Source: Bombyx mori (taxonomy: Eukaryota > Arthropoda > Insecta > Lepidoptera > Bombycidae). From it: a DNA stretch of 64,000 nucleotides. Under the pieces are notes generated by a model, which saw only the letters and a program-made list of their open reading frames with translations, searched no databases and was not told where the DNA came from. The position numbers and the translations under genes were made by a program. The stretch covers positions 11,595,501 to 11,659,500 of the forward strand of contig NC_085112.1 in assembly GCF_030269925.1 (NCBI RefSeq), given 5' to 3'. Numbering within the stretch: position 1 is the first letter of the stretch; the number at the start of each line of letters is the position of its first letter. Of this stretch, positions 20,745-32,330 are shown piece by piece.

Positions 20745-21099
20745 TGTTAGTCCGTGAGAGTAACGCCATCTATCGCCAAATAGTAGAAACAAATATCGAA
20801 GGTACTAGAAAAATCTAGAAGTACAACGCCATCTATTGTCAGATAGCAGAAACGCATATCGAAAATACTCGACTTGTGAGGAATTCTCTCGATAATTCTA
20901 GGGATGTCGTATTCGCTATTAAAGCGTTGCAGATATGACATTCGAAGCGAACGAACCACCTGAAGCAAAGCGGAAGAAGCGGATTGAGTTTTTATGAATG
21001 AGAATTTAAAGTGCTCGTTAAGTGTTCTAAGTGTTAATACAGTTTTCATTTGTACTTCGGTAGAATTTTTTTAGCTATCCCGAACCCCAGTGCGTAACA
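20745..21099 (+). mobile_element. Solo LTR
   Basis: 355 bp starting TGTTAGTCCG and ending GTGCGTAACA: TG...CA ends with 5-bp inverted termini TGTTA/TAACA. It is flanked by ATAT on both sides (20741-20744 and 21100-21103). Inside are two related ~63-bp subunits beginning AACGCCATCTAT (20762 and 20825), and near the right end a polyadenylation-like AATACAG. It has no coding sequence. Most simply it is the product of LTR-LTR recombination of a Gypsy-type element. A 100-codon minus frame through it is fortuitous. Confidence 0.7.
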
Positions 21100-21103
21100 A
21101 TAT

Positions 21104-21998
21104 GAATCTGCGAGTGACACAAGCAATTCGAGAATTGTCTAAAAATATCGATTATGCGTGTTGTACAATCGATTTTCAATCAGACCTCAATTTCCCAGCA
21201 CAAAACCAAACATCCATCAGAACAATGAATTATTCTAATAATCTCCATCTATTGTTTTAAATCGAAACAAGTGGCGTTTTCGTGTACCAACGAACAAGTA
21301 AACTCAGACCAATGACGGATAACCCAGTTCCGGGATACTGGTAAACTTGTTAGTTTGTTTAGGAACTACGCCATGTTTGACACGCGGTTACGAAGATTAC
21401 AGCCAGCTTACCTTGTAAACTTGGGTTTAATCGAATTCGGTATCTTTCGACTCGCAAGACCTCGACAGCACATCATGATATGTTCGGTAAAATTCGTCAA
21501 GATTCACTTAGAGTTTTTTCTAATATACATACAGCAAACGAAAAGCATTTAGAAGTTTTTGACGACGTAACCGAGTTTGAGAACTTGTTATTTAGTTTTG
21601 GAGGAGTCGAGACGTCATCTTTGGAGTCGCGGTTTCCGAGATTACAACTAGCTAACAGCTTCATCCGGATTTAATCAAATTTAAAATGCAACGGGTATTC
21701 GAATCATATTATTGATATAATATTATATATTTTAAACTTTGAACTGGAACGCATTACTCCTTTACTGCTGCGGACTCACAGTACGCCCGCAAGGATTTTG
21801 ATTTTTCTTTTTTATCGTATTGTGAAATTGTAGGTTAACTCGTGTTGTATACGTCAATATAAAAATTAGTACCGATGTGAGCATCAGTGAGCATCATTGG
21901 CATAGTCGTATTGCTTGATATGAGCACACCGGGCCTCATGCCCTTTAGGTCACGACGATCCCATAACGTCTAATACAATAAGACGAATTTATAGCAAA
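21104..21998. other. Spacer, no gene seen
   Basis: Short frames at 21355-21674 have no recognised domain. No repeat family identified. Confidence 0.5.
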
Positions 21999-22437
21999 CT
22001 AGCAGCCCGCTCCGGCTCCGCTCGGGTCTTTAACAAAATTTTCAAAGATATTTGAAGTTGTTTTATTTTTTAAAATAAAAGAACACTTATTGCGGCATAA
22101 CTATGATAGTTAGACATATGCTGTCGCGACACTTTTTTTAAATAATAATGTGTTCCACAAAGTCGTAGTACATTATTTTATTCTATCATCAATAGATTTC
22201 GCAGGGCACGCGATGTAAAGAATATTTTAGGTAATTTTTTTATACCTTTGGTTACATTATTGGAGTTTTAGTGAGGATTTTAAAAAATTTTTTTTTAAAA
22301 AGTTTATAGTCTATGTCACTCGGGAATAGTGTAGCTTCCAAACAGTGAAAGAATTCTTCAAATCAGTTCAGTAGTTTCGGATCCTATTCAATACAAACAA
22401 ACAAACAAATCTTTCCTCTTTACAATATTAGTATAGA
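21999..22437 (-). mobile_element. Non-autonomous Helitron
   Basis: Read on the minus strand it begins TCTATACTAATATTGTAAAG and ends with a GC-rich hairpin (CCCGAGCGGAGCCGGAGCGG, with the partner GC tract) just before CTAG. The flanking bases are A on the 5' side and T on the 3' side, the Helitron insertion rule. About 440 bp with no Rep/helicase frame, so it depends on an autonomous element elsewhere. Confidence 0.8.
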
Positions 22438-23187
22438 TAAACAGATAAACATAAACTTCATGAACACACTGCAAATTACTTTATAGGACGAAACTAATAT
22501 ATTTTAAGCATATTCATAAATCAAGAAGTTCTCTTGAGAACACAAAAGACATTTCTGTTAACGAAAGACCCTTGTTACCTATTGATTATAAATTACATTC
22601 AGACGAAGCAACTTTAACAACCGAGGTCTAATTTAGGTTTAATTATGTAAATCGCTTCTGCCAAAGTTCAATGAATGTTTACTGCTCTCCAAATTTTAAA
22701 GTCCTCTCGCGCACTCTTCTTTGTTTAATTTCCACAATTTTCGTCAATCTAGGTTGAGATTGACCTTAATCAAGCTTCTTATCTCTGCCCCCTTTGGAGA
22801 CGCTAATTTCATTTGACCAGTGAAAATGTTAAAACTAACTTCTGGGTAGCGTAGATAGATGCGGAAGTAGTGTGACTAAAATATTGTAAAAAAAAAATTG
22901 ATCCAAGTCAGCGCTATTCAAACTTCTGAATATGTATTGTACATTGTTTTACCAATGACTTTTGATACTTGTGATTTTTTTTTCTAAAATAACAATCATT
23001 TACGTCAACTTAAAACGTATGCCGACGACATGGACTTGTTTTATAAATAAATATTCGAAACAATGGAAATATGTTGAAGTTCAAATAGCATCTACGTACA
23101 TCATCGTGGATCTCGTGGATCTCATATCCACCATATCCATCCATGTAAGTAGGTGTTTCCTTAAAATATTGGTACTTATATATACAG
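22438..23187. other. AT-rich spacer, no gene seen
   Basis: Opposed ~86-codon frames at 22962-23279 overlap each other and a Bm1 remnant; no domain. Confidence 0.5.
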
Positions 23188-23268
23188 GATTTGAAGACCA
23201 GCGAAGTGACATCGCTCGATAACAGCGCACCAGCCGTCTTCTCTCCTATGCCACGACGACTTCGTAAA
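23188..23268 (-). repeat. Bm1 head remnant
   Basis: The plus strand ends GCCACGACGACTTC and contains decayed equivalents of the Bm1 tRNA-like head in reverse complement (ACATCGCT, GCACCAGCCGTCTT). Only about 80 bases remain. Confidence 0.55.
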
Positions 23269-23427
23269 GCTACTTCCAATTAACTCCATACAGAAGGGCG
23301 CCATTATCGATAATGTGTATCAAGAATAGTTTGGACGTTCTGACTCTACGCGGAGGCTTTTGATATCCACGAATAGTGCTTCTAAGAATTATTGGAACTG
23401 ATCCCATCATCTCCTTTTTAGCGTCAT

Positions 23428-23548
23428 ACTATCCATTTTTTTATTGCCCTCGTAGGTAGGTAGACCAACATACATTACACTTCATGGTGAATGGTTAACG
23501 TCGCCCATAGAAGTCAGAAATGCCAGGGGCACAGCAAAAACTACCATT
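23428..23548 (-). repeat. SINE-B copy
   Basis: TTTTTTATTGCCCTCGTAGG at the left, then GGTGAATGGTTAACGTCGCC and GCCAGGGGCACAGC. This is the reverse complement of the unit at 3591-3711, moderately diverged. Confidence 0.65.
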
Positions 23549-24050
23549 AGTGGAGCATAGTTCATCTGGAATTACTTCGTTCATTGATAGTGCAATTTAT
23601 AGAAATGCCGTCATTACGATCTCTTATACTATTACTCAATTAATTGTAAGTCATAATACTTGAAAACTTAATAGAATATTCGAAATTTATTCTATCCAAG
23701 TATGAAAATGTTTCAGTCCTCCTATATTCGCGAGTCACTCAATAATCATAAATCATTTAAGCGAACTGAGTGCTAGCGCGGTTTCGTCTATACAGATAAA
23801 TACAAACAACGTACCGATGGGTGCATTTAACGAATCTGTTATCGTCCGTATAAAATGTTATTTTATATACAATAGTGAGTAAATATGTGCGTCATTGTTT
23901 ATTATCACCTTAATAGTAACGATAGTGTGAGATGCCTACTAACTCGAACGGTAGATCACTTCGAACATGCTACAGCGTTTTTCCCTGTATTATTAAGCTA
24001 TTGCATAGCTTTTATCGCTGGTCTTGAGCGCGGCGACCGATTCATGAAAT
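23549..24050. other. Spacer, no gene seen
   Basis: A 70-codon frame at 23885-24097 has no domain. Nothing else recognised. Confidence 0.5.
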
Positions 24051-24430
24051 TCCGTAACGAAAAAAACCTTACACCCCTCACTCCGCCTACCATGTAGCTC
24101 GCGTTCAACACATTCACACGTTGCGCTTGTGTAGTGTTTGTGAATAAACGCGTGGCGTGACGTCACACTGCATGCGCATCATGGAAAGTCTGCCCATCTC
24201 TCTCTCGCGCGGTCTAGCTTATGAGTGTGAAGGGAACAGTAAAGTTTTTGCTTTTATTAATGTTTAATATAGCGTGGTCTTGTTTTATTATTATTTTAAT
24301 ATTAAATTATCATTGTCTTATTATAATTGTTATAATAAGTTATATAATAAGTTGATAAAAAATGCTATGCAATAGCTTTACCGCGGCAGTTCCCGAGTGC
24401 CACACGTTTTATTTTTACTTTAGATTCAGA
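24051..24430 (+). other. Unclassified GC-richer block with CRE-like palindrome
   Basis: This block stands out from AT-rich surroundings. It contains the 10-bp palindrome GTGACGTCAC (24157-24166), a GCATGCGCAT element just after it, and a CT-rich stretch TCTCTCTCTCGCGC. The later part (TAGCTTTACCGCGGCAGTTC and on) recalls moth repeats I have seen but cannot name. It could be a transposon regulatory region or a cryptic promoter; no frame starts convincingly downstream. Confidence 0.35.
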
Positions 24431-24697
24431 TTTACTTCATCCTTAAATTTTTTTTTATTATTTTTATTTTAAACAAACCTCACATTTTATAGTGCACTTA
24501 TTAAATGAAGAAATGATTAAAATAAAAAATATGAAAACATCTTCAGAAGCCATTCCTAATTTCCAATAAGCATGTTATTAATGTGTACACAATAGATATT
24601 ATATTATATATACGATATTAATATTACGTCGACTGAACGTCTTCTAAAATAATTCGATATTAAAAATTTCAAAGATTCTCTGATATTAAAAAGTTTC

Positions 24698-24990
24698 GAA
24701 GCCGTCATAGCCTAGAGGATAAGGCGGTTGGTATTCTCATGGCGAGTGATGCGACGATGCCAATGTTCAAATACCGCAGACAAGTGTAAATTTTTGTAAA
24801 GAAATACACAACGCATATTCACTAATAAATTCCACGATGAAAGAATAGCATCCTGTCAAAAATCAAAGCCTCAAAAAGTAAATATAAATTTGGCTAATTA
24901 CTATACAATCGAAACTTATAGACCTCAAGTCTCAGAGTAGTTAGCGGCAATCACGTTGTGATGTCTATAGGCCTACTTAACAAAACCTGA
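24698..24990 (+). repeat. Old, near full-length Bm1 SINE
   Basis: Head GCCGTCATAGCCTAGAGGAT corresponds to the A-box region, followed by degraded equivalents of every segment to CACGTTGTGATGTCTATAGG. High divergence and missing stretches mark it as ancient. Confidence 0.7.
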
Positions 24991-26023
24991 AAAAAAATCG
25001 AACACCTTAACCAAATCTTGGCCGTGGGATACTTCACTCTATATAGAAAAATAAATAAATACTTATAATAAAAGTTTCTTATTAACCTAATTCGAGATAT
25101 AATAAGTAATAATCCAATTATCCTGTCTGTTAATACAAGGTGTATTCATCACTCCGTCAATATATAATAATTACTCAAGGGAAAATATACTATAAGAAAC
25201 TATAAGGCGATTTTGATGAAAAAGATTCTTAGTTCGTATTAAACAGTAATGAGAGTGTAAGTACATCGGCTGGAACTTCTAATGAATTATATGAACGAGG
25301 AAATGCGAACGAATTAATAATTGTATTGTTATTAGAGCTATTAACCATTTGCACCAAATTAAAAATGCTTTTATGATTTAATCTTGCTTTTATTATTTGC
25401 AATGTTTCGAAAACTCTACAAAATTCGTGGTCACGGATAACTCAATGGTAAACCGCTAATTTGGTTTTAGTTATGTCCTTCACTATCGAGAAGCTTCTCA
25501 GACTTTTTAAAGCATTTAAAATTGCGTAAAATTTAGCTGGTAAAACTAAATTACTTACTAACATAGTCACATTTATTTTCCATACATTAAAACACAGCGC
25601 GCTTTGAAAATAACATGCCAAAAATCTATCTACTTGGCATTCTAAAATAGAAATTTCTGTATCTTTTCGAAAATAATCCATGCGAAAAAGGAATTGCTGC
25701 AATCAATGGAAATTCATGGAAATATATTTCTCAATTCAAAACCAGTAATTGGTTTGATCGAAGATTGGAAGCCATACAATGTGTCCTCGAATCGATACTA
25801 CGTATTCATTGTTCGTTCCATTGTATCCAGATCAATCACAACAAAAACGTTGTTCTTAAATTGAAAACTGAAATACAGCAGAAATGACTAAGGGTGAAAA
25901 AATCACATGACTTCGTCTACCTATAATTAAAAAAACAATAAAATATTTACGTTTTTATTATTTGATGGATATACAAAATTCTTCATGGAGATATTTTTCC
26001 GTGCATCATTTGGTTTTTGTTTT
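24991..26023. other. AT-rich spacer, no gene seen
   Basis: Contains a short match (AAATTCGTGGTCACGGA, 25422-25438) to the 75-bp minisatellite unit. The 86-codon minus frame at 25442-25702 shows no domain. Confidence 0.5.
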
Positions 26024-26090
26024 ATTTATAGCCATTGTAAGTTCATCCGATGGCAAGTGGTCGCCTTCACGTATGGACACTAATGACGCC
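26024..26090 (-). repeat. Decayed SINE-B fragment
   Basis: TAGCCATTGTAAGTTCATCC and GGCAAGTGGTCGCCTTCACG match, in reverse complement and with substitutions, the 3' half of the unit at 3591-3711. Confidence 0.5.
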
Positions 26091-27159
26091 ATACCAAGCT
26101 GTTGATTGTTACTGAGGACTTCCATCAAACTTCATTTAAAGGACTTGTCATAGCTCTCAGCGAACACTGTAAAGGGGAGTTAATTCAACAACCCGATGGT
26201 ACGTCGCAAAATTTTTGGCTTCAAAGCAATGTTGCTGAACGCGGCGATGTGGCAAGTAATGAAATGATAAATCGAAATGATGGGGGAGCCTCATTGTAAC
26301 TTGCCGTTGTCAGTCATTTTGCGGTCATAACGACAGCGCAGTGTAGTAGTTATTAGTACAAGACATAGAGAACATTAAAGTCTCTTAGTAGTCGCAGATG
26401 TTTTCAAAGTCGCTGTTCAGTACTGAACCATTCCATTTTATCCAATAAAATAATTATACCACACGCTCGTTCTTATCTTTGAGTTCTTGACAGAGACGAC
26501 ATATTGTGTACCTACATCGTGTCAATAACACTTCCCGTCTTGAAAGTGTAGGTCGAAGTTACATTTATCTTTAATTTCTTTAGCGACTTCGATCGTGATC
26601 AGAAACCTAAATCGTTCTGTAAGTCTTGAATGTATTGGCTTTTTATTCTTTTTCTTTTCTTTTTCATACAATTTTGTCGAAAATTCTATTGTCGTAAAGT
26701 CCTTTGCTCGAAAAATTCAGACAAAGGGATGAAAAGTATATGGAAATACTCTTTCTTTGGACACGATTCCATAGAATAAATTAGGTATAGTGTCAAGAAT
26801 GTAGAAATGATAAATATGTTTTAAAACAACATCAAAGTACTGAACGGAAATTGTTCCAAATTTTAATTTCTCTAAATCAAACCTAAGTAGACGCGTCGAT
26901 GATTCAAATTTAAATGTCGATAAAAGAGAACGAAATTTCTTCTTTAAGCCCTCATTCAGGACAGTAAGCGGCTTGTTAACAATCGCTCATAAAGTAGTTG
27001 GAAAAGTAAGAGAATTATTCATTCGAGAGTCAAATGCAGATGACATATTTTACTACCTTGTAAAAATGAAATTAGAATGGGTCGGCACACGACATAATAG
27101 TTACGTCATTTTACGTTGTCAGCAAAGTTCAACTAGGACCCGAATGGCTATGGTTTTTT
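26091..27159. other. Spacer, no gene seen
   Basis: Frames of 65 and 69 codons (26102, 26973) are without recognised domains. No repeat family identified. Confidence 0.5.
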
Positions 27160-27290
27160 TTGTTGTTGGGCGCGTACAATAAAATCGTGCCACACGGCGT
27201 CACATCGCGAGAGCATAAGGATTGGATTGATGTATGACCACCACCACTCTATCAAGAGTGCACGACTAGGAAGAAGAAGAACCATACATA
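27160..27290 (+). repeat. LINE 3' tail fragment
   Basis: ACCACCACTCTATCAAGAGT, then GCACGACTAGGAAGAAGAAG, parallels 37825-37862 (ACGACTACTCTGCCAAGAGT, then GATACGATTTAGAAGAAGAAG). The shared spacing suggests 3' ends of one LINE family ending in an AAG-type repeat. Confidence 0.45.
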
Positions 27291-27984
27291 ATTCTGTGAA
27301 TCCAAAAGCAAGAACATGACGAAGCCGTCATGGTGGTGCCAAAATAACGATACGCATTACGATATCATGCGCTGTTATTGGCGCAACTACTCAGTTTAAA
27401 ATGAATAACGTATAATTTTAAAACTGTTATATTTTATTTAGTGATTCCAAATAAATAAAAAACTCACTGAATAAAAAGAATTGAAGTGATCATTTTTAAT
27501 TAAAACGATTCCCTTATTAGTACCTTTCAGCTTGTTTGATGCCGGTGCCAAAGCTCTCAATCAATCAACACAAATTGAAAATTTGGAGAAGTAAAATTTT
27601 GGCCAGTATTAAGGTCACAATTTTTTATAGTTTCGGATTTGATTGATAGATAAGTTAGTTAAAAACTGACGCTCAGGGTCAATGCCGTCATGTGACACGC
27701 GAAGGCGGCGAAACCTCATACGAGGTTCCCGAGCCTAGATGGGCCGCTGGGTATGTGAAATTTGACGGTCTTCAGATATTGGTAACAGACCACAGGCCTA
27801 AGGACTTTTTAGGACTGACGTCTGATATTCGCCTGAGGTCAGAGCTCCGGTAGAAATGAGGGGGTTTCCGTGTCGCCGGTCCAACAGCCTGCTTAAGTGG
27901 TACCGCTGGTATTCCACAGTAGCCGCCTGGACGAGAATTAGCCTTCCAGGGTAAATTATTTTGATTTGAACCTAAACAAGTGCA
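27291..27984. other. Spacer, no gene seen
   Basis: AT-rich, then from ~27670 a GC-richer stretch that probably belongs to the following LINE remnant. No frame is assigned. Confidence 0.4.
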
Positions 27985-28196
27985 GTTGCGAGGTGACAAT
28001 CTCGAAAGAATTCTCATCACCGGCAAAGTGGAAGGAAAGAGGCCTAGGGGCGTAGTCCCATGCGCTGGTCTGATCAGATTAAGACGACTTTGGAATCCAG
28101 CATCAATGTCGCTATCCACTGCGCAGAGGACAGGAGTGAATGGAGGAACATAGTCCTAAGAAAAGTGCTCAGTAAAGGTCACGACCCTCAGAACTG
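27985..28196 (+). pseudogene. LINE reverse-transcriptase 3' coding remnant
   Basis: Across shifted plus frames one reads ITGKVEGKRPRG, then CAEDRSEWRNIVLRKVL and GHDPQN before a stop near 28196. This is the conserved C-terminal end of a moth LINE ORF. At least one frameshift separates the two parts, so it is a dead fragment. Same family type as 30213 and 43525. Confidence 0.65.
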
Positions 28197-28199
28197 AGG

Positions 28200-28607
28200 A
28201 ATACGACGCACGGAGGAAACAAGTGCAAGCTAAGAACTTACTTTTATTGAAAGTACAAAAAGCTCTAGGTAGGTGTTAGACGGAAACTTATTAAAGTGTA
28301 AACGCAATCTACCTGAAAGCAAACGGCACTGTTTCGTTTATCTGCTTCGCCTTTTGTAAAAAAGCTACGATATTTCACAGTGCGGCCACTACGGCACTAT
28401 TAGTAATAGCTATTTGCGGTTAAATAATTTGTTGTTCCGGTCGGTAGAATACCACAACAGTTATTGACTGCTTCAAATTGCTAGTCGATAACGTCTGCGT
28501 TGTTTTATATATGTGTTTGAATTATTTTAAAAATCATCAAAATATCACAAGAGACATTTTGAAATGAAAATACCGGTGCGAAAATAAAGAGCAATCAAAA
28601 TTTGAAC
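28200..28607. other. Spacer, no gene seen
   Basis: Likely LINE 3' UTR for the first few dozen bases, then AT-rich DNA. Confidence 0.4.
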
Positions 28608-29050
28608 TTTTTTTTTTTTATTGCTTAGTTGGGTGGACGAGCTCACAGCCCACCTGGTGTTAAGTGGTTACTGGAGCCCATAGACATCTAAAACGTAAAC
28701 GCGCCACCCACCTCGAGATATAAGTTCTAAGGTCTCAGTATAGTTACAACGGCTACCCCACCCTTCGAACCGAAACGCATTACTGCTTCACGGCAGAAAT
28801 AGGCGGGGCGGTGGTACCTACCCGTGCGGACTCCCAAGAGGTCCTACCACCAGTGATTACGCAAATTATAATTTTACGGGTTTGATTTTTATTACACGAT
28901 CTTATTCCTTCACCGTGGAAGTCAATCGTGAACATTTGTTGAGTACGTATTTCATTAGAAAAATTGGTACCCGCCTGCGGGATTCGAACACCGGTGCATC
29001 GCTACACACGAATGCACCGGACATCTTATCCTTTAGGCCACGACGACTTC
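28608..29050 (-). repeat. Full-length Bm1 SINE
   Basis: T tract at the left, tail, body, then the tRNA-like head ending CCACGACGACTTC. A/B-box equivalents are intact (GGATTCGAACACCGG on the plus strand is the B-box complement). Few differences from the 40779 and 63294 copies. Confidence 0.92.
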
Positions 29051-30212
29051 AAACTATTTATTGCATGATTGATTACGGCTGTGTGGTTTGCGTTCGAAGT
29101 ATTTTCAGCTTCAACTTCATATATGTGTGCATAGCGAAAAGATAGTTTGAATTTACGCATCAATTGAACCTATCACTGGTGAAACATTTTTAATAATTTG
29201 TGAATTATTGTTAATTTTAATTTCCTCCCTTCCCTTAGTATTTAATTTTATTCTTTATGTAAGCTTTTCATCTTCAGCTGAGCCGACCAATATAGCGGTA
29301 AAAGAACACACATCTAGTGGATATTGGGTTCTTTGCACATTACCACCATCACCATCATCTATGCAAGGTCTTACTTAGTTTGAAAATGAGACGAAAGTAA
29401 ATTGTAAAATATTTCCAAACTGTACAAACATCTTGGAATATAGCGTATCGCAGCCACGACTAAAGCCACGATTTAATGTTACATTTATTATTATCTTAGA
29501 GAATATCTAACATTTGAAATCTCTTATCGTATATATGAAACCCAAGTCAAACAAATCTTCAAATATAAGATCGGGTTAACTAGATTATTGTGTGAAAATA
29601 AACTTAAATGTCAATGACCATTTTTATAAATTATTAGGCAGTGTAGCTATGTCGCAACATTTCAATGTCTCATTTAGATCAACATTAGTCGTCCTGTTCC
29701 GACTTTCGTTCAAGTAATTTTTTAAACTGCACTCTACCTTTAGTTGACTCGGAAAATCATAATAGAATTTCCGAACAGATTAATTACTAAGCCGTAAAAA
29801 TTCAAACGCCATAATGTCAGTAAAGGCATTTAGAATCGTCGAAAATTTTAAAATACCTTTAATCATGTCCTCAACTCGTGAAAACCTCAGCAAATACGAA
29901 TCAGAGTCAACTCAGTGATGTGCGGTGACCCACGAAATGCGAAGACAACATGATAAAGGTAGGTAGGGGATAGAGGTCACCTTCGATCAATCACTCTGGA
30001 AATCGAAGAGGAAGTGTTTTACCATTCGCCACCTTTTGGGTTCTTTAGCTGATATAGATAAAACGACTTTTACGATAGTTTATTGAGTTGTTATTACACT
30101 TTTGCTTACCATATTACTTGTAGCCTAAGGTTATTCCATCTCCTCACGAACACGTTAACACTGGCCCTAAATTTGGCGCTGAATTTACTTCCTCTTCTAT
30201 ATCGTTCCCTCA
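29051..30212. other. AT-rich spacer, no gene seen
   Basis: No frame above 60 codons with a domain; no repeat recognised. Confidence 0.55.
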
Positions 30213-30447
30213 TTGCTGAGGATCGTGACCACATGTGATGTTCCTCCACAGTGTTCGATCATGGGTGGCATGGACCGCATGGTACAGACTACCACCAAGT
30301 GCTTCTCTTACTAGATCTGACCATCTGGCTGGTGTTTTGCCCACGGCGCGCTTGCCCTCTATGCGACCTGCAATTATGAGCTTCTCTAATTCATGTCTGG
30401 GAGACCGCATAATGTCTGAATTTACTACCGGATCCGAAAAGCGAACC
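30213..30447 (-). pseudogene. LINE reverse-transcriptase C-terminal fragment
   Basis: The minus frame reads LIIAGRIEGKRAVGKTPARW, then LVREALGGSLYHAVHATHDR and GHDPQQ stop. This is the C-terminal end of an RTE/Jockey-like LINE ORF2. About 79 codons are open, with the rest of the element missing. The fragment at 43525-43645 (plus) is the same family, differing by a few residues. Confidence 0.75.
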
Positions 30448-30495
30448 ACTGGAATTATCCGGCGGGAAACTTAGCGGGTTGTATCTATGGGTTAA
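30418..30495 (-). repeat. Decayed family-A LINE 3' piece
   Basis: TACCGGATCCGAAAAGCGAA, then TTATCCGGCGGGAAACTTAGCGG on to a GTATCTATGGGTTAA, parallels part of the family-A segment at 37450-37505 with substitutions. Confidence 0.5.
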
Positions 30496-30890
30496 GTGCA
30501 CCCAGAAATCTTATTCTCGTATTCAACGAGTTCAACGAGAATGGTGACCGTTGCTTGGAGGGCCTAAAAGCACCGATAGTGGATCCTTAGGATCGGGCAA
30601 GATATGTTTGCGACAGGTCAACAACGCAAAGGTTGGATATATAGTTAGCGATGTTCACGATGAGAGGATTTTTGTGGCGCTCCGCTTTTTCAAAGAACCC
30701 TTTCTGACGCTTTCATACCGATACCTACAGAACGGTTCTATTTGAAAGTCGCCGTCGTCGATCTAGGTTTTCTATTAGACGTGTTAGTTTATACGTAACT
30801 TTCTCTAATTTTTATGTCTTTACATACTCTTCATTCTTATTCCATATTATTATTCGTTTATTACTAATCTTATACTTTTAAACGACCAAT
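30496..30890. other. Spacer, no gene seen
   Basis: A 64-codon frame at 30551-30745 has no domain. Confidence 0.45.
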
Positions 30891-31087
30891 TCTTGTATAT
30901 ATATATAATCTGAATCTCGGAAACGGCTCCAACGATTTTCATAAAATTTAGTATACAGAGGATTTCGGGGGCGATAAATCGATCTAGCTACGATTTATTT
31001 TCAGAAAATGTTGTTTTACTAACTGCTTTAATCACAACAAGATGGCGTTATCAAAAAAAAAACCAAGCAAAGCTCGGTCATCATCTA
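30891..31087 (+). mobile_element. Short non-autonomous Helitron
   Basis: Starts TCTTGTATATATATATAATC and ends with the hairpin CCAAGC-AAA-GCTCGG eleven or so bases before CATCTAG, followed by T. The 5' TC, 3' hairpin and CTAG|T are Helitron hallmarks. Only ~200 bp, without coding capacity. Confidence 0.7.
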
Positions 31088-31664
31088 GTCATAATTAATC
31101 AAACAAAGGATTCGATGACGCATAAAGAAAGAGGCTTTGTGTTAAAGAATGTGTGCAATGACGATGTCATTATGGATTATTTAAGAAAAATATTGGGAGG
31201 AAGCTACATATGTACTTTTGATCGCAGAAATAGTCATACTTATTTATAAATGTATACATTACTCGTAAAACCACATCACAAGTTTGCTTAGCGCTCGAAT
31301 TATAACAGTGAAACCGCCACACACTTGAGAAATCCAATTTCAATTTTGCGAGAACGAATTTACTGAGAAAAAGTATTTTCGTATCTAAACACAATATTGA
31401 AGTGTGAATTGTTAACTGAAAAAAGAATCGCAAACGCGAATCGAATACAAAGACGATATATTTGCTTTCGTTTTATTTGAACCTAGTATCTATATGAGAT
31501 GTAAATTAGAATTCAAAATTGAAATGACTTTTATTGAAAAGAAACGTGGTATAGGCGGTTTTTTTCAATATATTATATACTCCCGTTTTCACTTCACGTC
31601 TTCCAAAATCATTGAATACAGATACAGTAGTTAGTATATTTATATGAAAAGCGATTGCATCCAG
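31088..31664. other. AT-rich spacer, no gene seen
   Basis: An 87-codon minus frame at 31170-31433 is AT-driven with no domain. Confidence 0.5.
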
Positions 31665-31825
31665 CAGAGATGTGAATATTGCGATGGATGTGTGGAGTAA
31701 AGAGAATGGATAGAATACGGAATGAATATGTTAGAGGAAGTCTGAAAGTGGCACCTGTGACAGAGAAGTTGAGAAGCGTGCCTTTGGGATGGTATTGACA
31801 TGTGATGAGTAGAGATGAAAATGAG
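31665..31825 (+). pseudogene. LINE coding remnant, left part
   Basis: Plus-frame pieces such as EKLRSVPLGWY followed by HVMSRDE match the usual RLRWFGHVMRRDE stretch near the end of moth LINE ORFs. The reading frame carries stops. The element seems to continue at 32130 after an intervening microsatellite and another LINE end. Confidence 0.5.
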
Positions 31826-31828
31826 ATT

Positions 31829-31859
<31 letters not shown>

Positions 31860-31860
31860 T
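31826..31860. repeat. GA-rich microsatellite
   Basis: An imperfect (GA)n run, longest uninterrupted part around 31843-31859, at the junction of two LINE fragments. Confidence 0.85.
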
Positions 31861-32020
31861 ATTCTTTATTTTACACCAAAAAATAAATAAACAATGCGAT
31901 ACATTAAATACAAAAAAAGTACAATTGGCCGTCTTATCGCTAAGAGCGATCTCTTCCAGACAACTATCAGGTGGACAAGAATCATTTGGAAACGAATACC
32001 GCGCGGTGTACCAATCCAGT
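31861..32020 (-). mobile_element. LINE 3' end with conserved hairpin
   Basis: Reading from the right on the minus strand: CTGGAAGAG, then hairpin ATCGCT-ctt-AGCGAT, then AAGACGG and an A-rich end. The same architecture occurs at 48790-48930 with a different stem sequence. This is a characteristic moth LINE 3' UTR. It has inserted into the plus-strand LINE remnant on either side. Confidence 0.65.
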
Positions 32021-32024
32021 AAAA

Positions 32025-32112
32025 TATACACATATATACACTTGCACACATGCACACATACATACATATATATGCATATACACATACATATAAATACACA
32101 TAAACATACATG
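32025..32112. repeat. CA/TA microsatellite
   Basis: Alternating purine-pyrimidine DNA rich in ACAC, ATAT and ACATAC units. It produces tyrosine/cysteine-rich chance frames on the minus strand. Confidence 0.8.
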
Positions 32113-32129
32113 CATATATTGCTGAGAGT

Positions 32130-32330
32130 TTTAACTATGAATGTGGAAGGCTTTAGGGGAAGAGGTAGACCTCAGAATAATGGATGGATTGCGTGAAAAA
32201 CGATATGTTTAAGAAAGAGAAGAAATGAAGAAATGCTATAATGTTATAAAGGAGTATGGAAAGAGAAAGCATGTTGCACCGACCCCACGTAACTAGAAAA
32301 AGAGTAGGAGATGATGACGATGATCATAGT
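32130..32330 (+). pseudogene. LINE coding remnant, right part
   Basis: GRGRPQNNGW, then a VWKEKACCTDPT-like piece before a stop and a GATGATGACGATGA tail. The equivalent at 43735-43925 has EVWKEKIYCTDLR and a (GAT)n tail. Frames are interrupted, so it is dead. Confidence 0.55.
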
